26,669 nt of DNA from JAXLVB01 sp044228045. GTDB taxonomy: Bacteria > Bacteroidota > Bacteroidia > Cytophagales > Spirosomataceae. Where the stretch lies: NCBI GenBank assembly GCA_044228045.1, contig JBGAVQ010000042.1:1-26669 (forward strand), read 5' to 3'. The notes under the pieces were generated by a model. It was given only the letters and a program-made list of their open reading frames with translations, was not told the origin of the DNA and did no database searches. Positions 22,336 through 26,669 of the stretch are shown here, one piece after another. Both the position numbers and the translations under genes were made by a program. The first letter of the stretch is position 1. The number at the start of each line of letters is the position of its first letter.

Positions 22336-23811
22336 TTACAGATGAGATGAAAGACGAATGGCTTGGCCGACTTCTTCGATGAGTTTACTGTTTTGATAGA
22401 CAATCTTACCCGCCAAAATAACAGCCTCAATACCCATTGAAAACTGATTGGGGTTTTCAACCGAGGCTTTTCCTCTGATGGTTTTGGGGTCAAAAATTGT
22501 AATATCGGCCACGTAACCATTTTTTAACTCCCCTCGATTAGTAAGTGCAGGACGCACCAAGTTAGCTGGGAGCGAAGTCATCTTAGGGAGTAGTTTTTCT
22601 AAAGGTAAGTTGATGTCTAAAGCATGACGAATGGCTGTTGCAAAGCATCCTGCTCCTCGTGGATGTGAGTTTGCAGCCTTTTCATTCACGATACCCCCAT
22701 CAGAACCAATCAGACAAAAATCTTCTTGCAGGGCCAAATCAATAGTGGTTTTGAAAGGCATCGTGCCCTCGGGTACAGCTACCAAATGCCCTGGTTTACG
22801 GCGATACAGCTCAAAAGTGCGGGCATCTAAGTGCATAGGTGTGCCAACAAGTCGTAAATCTTGATAATCGAGGCCGTACATTTCTCGCCAACCTGGGTCA
22901 AAACGTTTGGAATATAAATAAGTGGCCCAATAGGTATAAGGATAAATACAACAGGTGATTTCTGAACCAGCTTTGCGAGCCTCTTTGATGAGCCTCAAGG
23001 CTTCGGGCATATTAAACGTGCCGCCTGTAGAGTGTAAGTGGTTGATATGCAAACGAATACCGGCCTCTTGTGCCAAGCGAATGGCTTCTTTTACACCATC
23101 TAATTCTTTTTCACGAGACGAGTACCGTAGGTGCAAAAACATAGGGCGATTGTATTTGCGAGCCAACTTGGCGTATTTTAATACTTCAGGATAGGGCGTC
23201 GGCTGATATTCGAGGCTATGGCAGACGGCCAATGCCCCTTCGTCCAGCATTTTTTCCACATGCGTAAGTCGAGCTGCTTCATCTTGCATCATGGCTCTAA
23301 TTCGCATCACAAAAATACCCACACCATAGTTTGTCCAGTGGCGTTTTTTATCAAACGATTGGTGAAATGTACTTGGGTTTTCGGCTCCACCATGCAGTTG
23401 AAGCACCGTGGTAAGCCCATCGGTTAACTTATATTTCTCGAAGGTTTTATAACTTTGCTCGGGGCTGTACGAATCATCCGCCAGAATATCTACAAAGCCA
23501 GGGCTCACTATTTTCCCTGTAGCATCTATTACCTTTTCGCCCTGTAAATCAGCTTCGTGTAGGCGCAAAATACCTTGGTCAGTAATACCAACATTAAGTT
23601 TTTGTAAGATTCCGCCGCTAAAAACTGTACCATTTTTGATAACGATTTTGAACCGTTCGGTTGGCGCACTTTCTATGACCTTGGCCTGTTGTTTACCAGA
23701 CGACGAACAGCCAATAAGCGTAGAAGCCCCAGCGACAAGCAAATGGTTGAGTGCTTCTCGGCGAGAGAAACGAGAATCGGGTGACGGAAAGGCGAAATCG
23801 GGATTTTTCAC
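22336..23811 (-). CDS. Tat-exported lipoprotein amidohydrolase, D-aminoacylase-like
   Basis: From GTG 23811 the protein is 491 residues. A twin-arginine signal (SRREALNHLL, Arg17-Arg18) leads to a lipobox LIGC (Cys35), so it looks like a Tat lipoprotein. The rest has the amidohydrolase plan of N-acyl-D-amino-acid deacylases: an N-terminal beta part (FKIVIKNGTVFSGG), TIM-barrel motifs LHLRYSS (His227), HINHLHSTGG (His255, His258, His260) and IGSDGG (Asp371), and a C-terminal GYVADITIFDP. The usual HxH after PGFVD is replaced: here it reads VDILADD (Leu110, Asp112), and the Cys of the family's GNCG loop is His140 (LQLHGG). Metal content and substrate are therefore uncertain. A TTG at 23874 would add 21 residues through a terminator and is rejected. 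Confidence 0.85.
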   Translation of the reverse strand: MKNPDFAFPSPDSRFSRREALNHLLVAGASTLIGCSSSGKQQAKVIESAPTERFKIVIKNGTVFSGGILQKLNVGITDQGILRLHEADLQGEKVIDATGKIVSPGFVDILADDSYSPEQSYKTFEKYKLTDGLTTVLQLHGGAENPSTFHQSFDKKRHWTNYGVGIFVMRIRAMMQDEAARLTHVEKMLDEGALAVCHSLEYQPTPYPEVLKYAKLARKYNRPMFLHLRYSSREKELDGVKEAIRLAQEAGIRLHINHLHSTGGTFNMPEALRLIKEARKAGSEITCCIYPYTYWATYLYSKRFDPGWREMYGLDYQDLRLVGTPMHLDARTFELYRRKPGHLVAVPEGTMPFKTTIDLALQEDFCLIGSDGGIVNEKAANSHPRGAGCFATAIRHALDINLPLEKLLPKMTSLPANLVRPALTNRGELKNGYVADITIFDPKTIRGKASVENPNQFSMGIEAVILAGKIVYQNSKLIEEVGQAIRLSSHL

Positions 23812-23833
23812 ACAAAAAGCGTAAGAATAAGAC

Positions 23834-23866
23834 AAAAAAACCTGCGAAGAGCGTTGTCGTCGCAGG
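23834..23866 (-). terminator. Intrinsic terminator (- strand) of the lipoprotein gene
   Basis: On the - strand CCTGCGA (23866-23860) pairs with TCGCAGG (23847-23841), followed by seven T residues (23840-23834). It lies 25 bases after the stop of the upstream - strand lipoprotein gene and before the amidohydrolase start. The longest reading frame of the amidohydrolase runs through it. Confidence 0.82.
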
Positions 23867-23890
23867 GGTAGCAAAAATAAGGGAATAAAA

Positions 23891-24514
23891 TTATTTTGCT
23901 GCTAAATCTGATAATTTCATACTTTTAGCAATTTCTTGTAAAGGTTCTGAACCTTCTATGTTGTCGCCTTCAAGTTCCACAAAAAAACGGTCGGCAATGG
24001 CCAACAGAAGGGTTGCTCGTTTGTCTTTTTTGTAAACGGTCTCGTAGCCAGCAACTCCATCCAATCCCAGCTTAACAGCACCTGTCTTTTGGTTATCGTC
24101 CTCTGACGAAAAACCAGCCTTCATCATGGCTGTTACCCCCATAAAGGCCGAATAGCCAGCGTTATAATCGGTCACTTTCACTTTGATATGCGAGTCACCC
24201 TTAGTGTAGTTTTGTTCGCAAGTCGAGAGCGAAAAACCCATCATGTTGGTGCTTGAACCAGTAGGCCCTCCTTCTGCTGTAAATCCGCTTACAGTAGGCA
24301 AAAAGGCTTGTAGGTCTTTGTAAGGCATGGCCAATGTATCGCCTTTGGCACGGCGTTCTTCCAAGCGTTTGGTGGCGGCTTCGTTGCCTTCGGTCATGTT
24401 TTTGGCAACATCGTCTAATTTAGAGAGATTATCGGCTGTTTGGGCAGCTTCTTTTACACGTCCACAAGCAGCAAGCACTACCAGCATAGTAAGGGTAAAA
24501 AATGTCTTTTTCAT
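23891..24514 (-). CDS. Lipoprotein of unknown function
   Basis: I do not recognise this family. From ATG 24514 the protein is 207 residues, beginning MKKTFFTLTMLVVLAAC, a clear type II signal peptide with lipobox LAAC (Cys17). A charged helical stretch (about 18-60, rich in Lys, Glu and Asp) is followed by a soluble domain with FLPTVSGFTAEGGPTGSSTNMMGFSLS, a lone second Cys (LSTCEQNY), and predicted beta strands such as HIKVKVTDYNAGYSAF and RATLLLAIADRFFVELEG. Position +2 after Cys17 is Arg, so there is no sign of an inner-membrane retention Asp. An in-frame start at 24592 would bury the signal peptide and is rejected. A terminator follows its stop. It may be an outer-membrane lipoprotein, function open. 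Confidence 0.8.
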   Translation of the reverse strand: MKKTFFTLTMLVVLAACGRVKEAAQTADNLSKLDDVAKNMTEGNEAATKRLEERRAKGDTLAMPYKDLQAFLPTVSGFTAEGGPTGSSTNMMGFSLSTCEQNYTKGDSHIKVKVTDYNAGYSAFMGVTAMMKAGFSSEDDNQKTGAVKLGLDGVAGYETVYKKDKRATLLLAIADRFFVELEGDNIEGSEPLQEIAKSMKLSDLAAK

Positions 24515-24815
24515 TGAGGTGTTGGTTTTGGAGAAAATGGGTTCGGTTTTAGGGTGGTGATGACATAAGTCAAATGTAGAAATATTTGCCATTCAAATCA
24601 GTTCATTTGCATAAGTTTTTAGCGAATGGGCTAATGGGCTTAATAAGTGGATAGTGTTGAAGATGGCCACCAGCAGAGGCACAAGGCCATACAACCCAAT
24701 GGCCCCTCGGTGTTAACAATAGTCCGTTTAATAACTTTTGGGTCTTCTTTTTGGATTTTTCAAGAAGAATCGTGAAACTTTAATCGGTTTATACTACCAA
24801 GTAAAAGCGCAAACC
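24515..24815. other. Divergent intergenic region
   Basis: This 301-base gap between two divergent genes has no open reading frame I would call a gene. It holds an eight-base tandem duplication (AATGGGCT at 24625-24632 and 24633-24640), a structured stem at 24668-24712, a TAACTTTTG sequence (24732-24740) one base away from the Bacteroidota -7 consensus on the + strand, and a CTTCTT/AAGAAG inverted repeat near 24744-24768. Promoters for both flanking genes should be here. Confidence 0.5.
24668..24712 (+). other. Structured stem upstream of the decarboxylase
   Basis: A continuous 3' arm ATGGCC-CCTC-GGTG (24699-24712) is complementary to three blocks on the left, in order: GGCCAT (24685-24690), GAGG (24676-24679) and CACC (24668-24671). 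These are separated by internal loops of four and five bases. The fourteen pairs would make a long interrupted hairpin 103 bases before the decarboxylase start. There is no U-run, so it is not a terminator; its role is unknown. Confidence 0.45.
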
Positions 24816-26669
24816 ATGAAACCACTCCTCTGTTCTTTTTTGCTCATTGACGAAGACCCCGCTTGGCGGAGTTATACAGCACAGCTTTTTAACGAACTGG
24901 CGCAAGAAAATAAAACTCGATTTGGCGTAGAGTTTCGGATAATTGAAACAAGTACTGGAGTGGAGGCCGTGCAATGGGTAGCTACCAACGGCGATTTGCA
25001 GGGAGTTTTGTTGGATTGGCAGCTATTTAATTTGCAAACGGGCAAAGAACAAGCCATTTCAGAAGAAAAACTCTTAGGGGGCATCCGTGCTATTCGACCC
25101 GAATTACCTCTTTACATCTTGACTGGTGAACGCTTGGGCTATGAAATTATGGACGAAACCGAAGACGTGGAAGCCTTTTTTTTGAAAGAAAATCTTGAAA
25201 ATGACCCTCTTGGCGTATTAGAACGCTTGGTGAGTGACTTTAACTTGCGCCGAGCTACACCCTTTTGGTCGGCTTTTCGGCAATATGTGGTAGGTTCTAT
25301 GGACAGCTGGCATACACCAGGGCATTCGGCAGGAGCCAGTTTTCGGAATTCACCTTATTTGAAAGACTTTCATGATTTTTGGGGACGAAATACTTTTGCG
25401 GCAGATTTATCGGTCTCGGTAGAAAGCCTGGGGTCGTTGTTAGACTCAACTTTTGCCGTAGGCAGGGCACAACAAGAAGCTGCTCGCACATTTGGCACTC
25501 GCAAGACTTTTTTTGTCACCAATGGAAGCTCTACGTCAAACAAAATTATTTTGCAGGCCATTGTACGCCCCGGCGACAAGGTAGTCATTGACCGCAACTG
25601 CCATAAGTCGGTGCATTATGGCGTGGTGCTGTCGGGTGCTTTACCCCGCTATCTCAATAGTGATTTTGACAATCGGCTGGGTATTTTTGCACCTCCATCC
25701 TTAGCCGAAATCGAAGAAAAATTACAAGAAGAGGGCATCAAAGTAATCGTGCTGACGGGTTGTACCTACGACGGTTTGCTGATTGATGTTTCAAAAGTGG
25801 TGGCTATGGCACACGCACGAGGCGTGAAGGTGTTTATGGACGAAGCGTGGTTTGGGTATGCCAATTTTCACCCTCGTGTGCGGGCGTACTCGGCCATTAA
25901 AGCTGGTGCCGACTACGTAACGCACAGTGTGCATAAAGTGCTATCAGCGTTTAGCCAAGCCTCGTTGATTCATGTCAATGACCCTGATTTTGACGAGCAT
26001 TTTTTTAGAGAAATCTTCTACACACACCTGAGCACCTCGCCGCAATATCAGCTAATAGCCTCAATGGATGTGTGTGCCATGCAAATGCGGATGGAAGGCT
26101 ACAAACTGCTTAACCAAGCCATTGGGTTTGCTGATGAGTTTCGTAAGCAGCTGAACACCAAAGGGTTTAAATTCTTGAAGGTGATGGAGTCAAAAGATTT
26201 TCAGGCAATTTTTCCACATTTAACAAACGACAACGTAGGGTTTGATCCCCTGAAAGTTTCAATAGATGTGTCGGGTTTGTTGGCACAGGGTTGGTACATG
26301 GCTAATATCCTTGACCGGATTCGGCAAGATGCTCGACTTGAAGTTGAAAAATACACTAATTCGGTTTTCTTGGTCTTATTTACTATTGGCACTATTTACG
26401 AAAAAGCTGTGCGCCTCTACGAAGTATTACAAACCATTGACCAAGAAACGGCCACCCGCCGCCTGAAAAAAATGCCTGAACTGGCAAGCCAAAACATGGA
26501 AATTCCAGCGGTTGAACTGGTAGCTGGACTTACACCAAGAGATGCTTTTTTTAGCCCAAAAAGAGAACTGTTGGCTCTTGAAGCCTGTGAAAATCGAATT
26601 TCGGCAGCCTTTGTCACACCAACACCGCCGGGTATTCCAACCCTTGTGCCAAGCCAACGGATTTCAGCC
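24816..26669 (+). CDS. Orn/Lys/Arg decarboxylase with receiver-like N-terminal domain (partial)
   Basis: The frame runs from ATG 24816 past the window end, giving 618 residues. Residues 1 to about 140 resemble a response-regulator receiver: LLIDED (Asp12, Asp14), GVLLDWQLF (Asp67, the phosphoacceptor place), LYILTGE (Thr103) and AFFLKEN (Lys124). Residues of about 150-500 are the PLP fold type I decarboxylase: DSWHTPGHSAG, LSVSVESLGSL, FFVTNGSSTSNK (phosphate loop), DRNCHKSVHYG, MDEAWFGYANF (Asp342 for the pyridine nitrogen) and HSVHKVLSAFSQ (Lys374 for the Schiff base). The C-terminal part follows. It should decarboxylate a basic amino acid to a polyamine or agmatine; which one cannot be read. 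The gene faces away from the lipoprotein gene. Confidence 0.88.
   Translation, partial: MKPLLCSFLLIDEDPAWRSYTAQLFNELAQENKTRFGVEFRIIETSTGVEAVQWVATNGDLQGVLLDWQLFNLQTGKEQAISEEKLLGGIRAIRPELPLYILTGERLGYEIMDETEDVEAFFLKENLENDPLGVLERLVSDFNLRRATPFWSAFRQYVVGSMDSWHTPGHSAGASFRNSPYLKDFHDFWGRNTFAADLSVSVESLGSLLDSTFAVGRAQQEAARTFGTRKTFFVTNGSSTSNKIILQAIVRPGDKVVIDRNCHKSVHYGVVLSGALPRYLNSDFDNRLGIFAPPSLAEIEEKLQEEGIKVIVLTGCTYDGLLIDVSKVVAMAHARGVKVFMDEAWFGYANFHPRVRAYSAIKAGADYVTHSVHKVLSAFSQASLIHVNDPDFDEHFFREIFYTHLSTSPQYQLIASMDVCAMQMRMEGYKLLNQAIGFADEFRKQLNTKGFKFLKVMESKDFQAIFPHLTNDNVGFDPLKVSIDVSGLLAQGWYMANILDRIRQDARLEVEKYTNSVFLVLFTIGTIYEKAVRLYEVLQTIDQETATRRLKKMPELASQNMEIPAVELVAGLTPRDAFFSPKRELLALEACENRISAAFVTPTPPGIPTLVPSQRISA

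Noticed and set aside
24515..24815. A small RNA or tRNA gene in the divergent spacer
   Set aside because: No cloverleaf, T-loop or CCA-like end could be found; only the interrupted stem is supported.
1..26669. CRISPR arrays, transposases, phage genes or attachment sites
   Set aside because: No regularly spaced direct repeats, no transposase or integrase motifs and no tRNA-flanked duplications were seen.

Overview
This 26.7 kb window is chromosomal DNA from a member of the phylum Bacteroidota, most likely the class Cytophagia. I infer this from the gene order, A-rich leaders without consistent Shine-Dalgarno sites, promoter-like motifs of the Bacteroidota type (TTTG, 19 bases, TAnnTTTG), a type IX secretion C-terminal tail on a secreted enzyme, and cysteine-poor forms of S4, S14 and L36. 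The species cannot be named from the sequence alone.

Positions 1-14400 hold the fused S10-spc-alpha ribosomal supercluster on the + strand: the 3' end of rplW, then rplB-rpsS-rplV-rpsC-rplP-rpmC-rpsQ-rplN-rplX-rplE-rpsN-rpsH-rplF-rplR-rpsE-rpmD-rplO-secY-map-infA-rpmJ-rpsM-rpsK-rpsD-rpoA-rplQ. These genes make ribosomal proteins, the SecYEG channel core, methionine aminopeptidase, IF-1 and RNA polymerase alpha. The series is complete and ends in a strong intrinsic terminator just after rplQ. Within it I see an internal Bacteroidota-type promoter before rpsH, a second -7-like box before rpsD, several intergenic hairpins (some built from degenerate 7-base units), and a nested structured element between rpsD and rpoA. 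S3 and L17 carry long low-complexity C-terminal tails.

Positions 14486-20474 hold carA (with its own terminator), an MnmD-type tRNA methyltransferase, a lipoprotein sulfatase, a large secreted animal-type haem peroxidase with a T9SS sorting tail, and on the - strand a periplasmic thioredoxin. The genes from mnmD to the thioredoxin look like an accessory block between carA and eno.

Positions 20594-22258 hold eno and a DivIC/FtsB-like division protein, closed by a bidirectional terminator. On the - strand follow a Tat-exported lipoprotein of the D-aminoacylase amidohydrolase group, with an altered metal site, and an unrecognised lipoprotein whose terminator lies between the two. A 301-base divergent spacer holds a structured stem, and the window ends inside a PLP-dependent Orn/Lys/Arg decarboxylase on the + strand. 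Its N-terminal domain keeps the residues of a phosphorylatable response-regulator receiver.

I see no tRNA, rRNA, CRISPR array, insertion sequence or phage genes. The best candidates for something new are the receiver-decarboxylase, the T9SS-exported peroxidase beside a sulfatase, the rpsD-rpoA structured spacer, and the amidohydrolase with replaced metal ligands.
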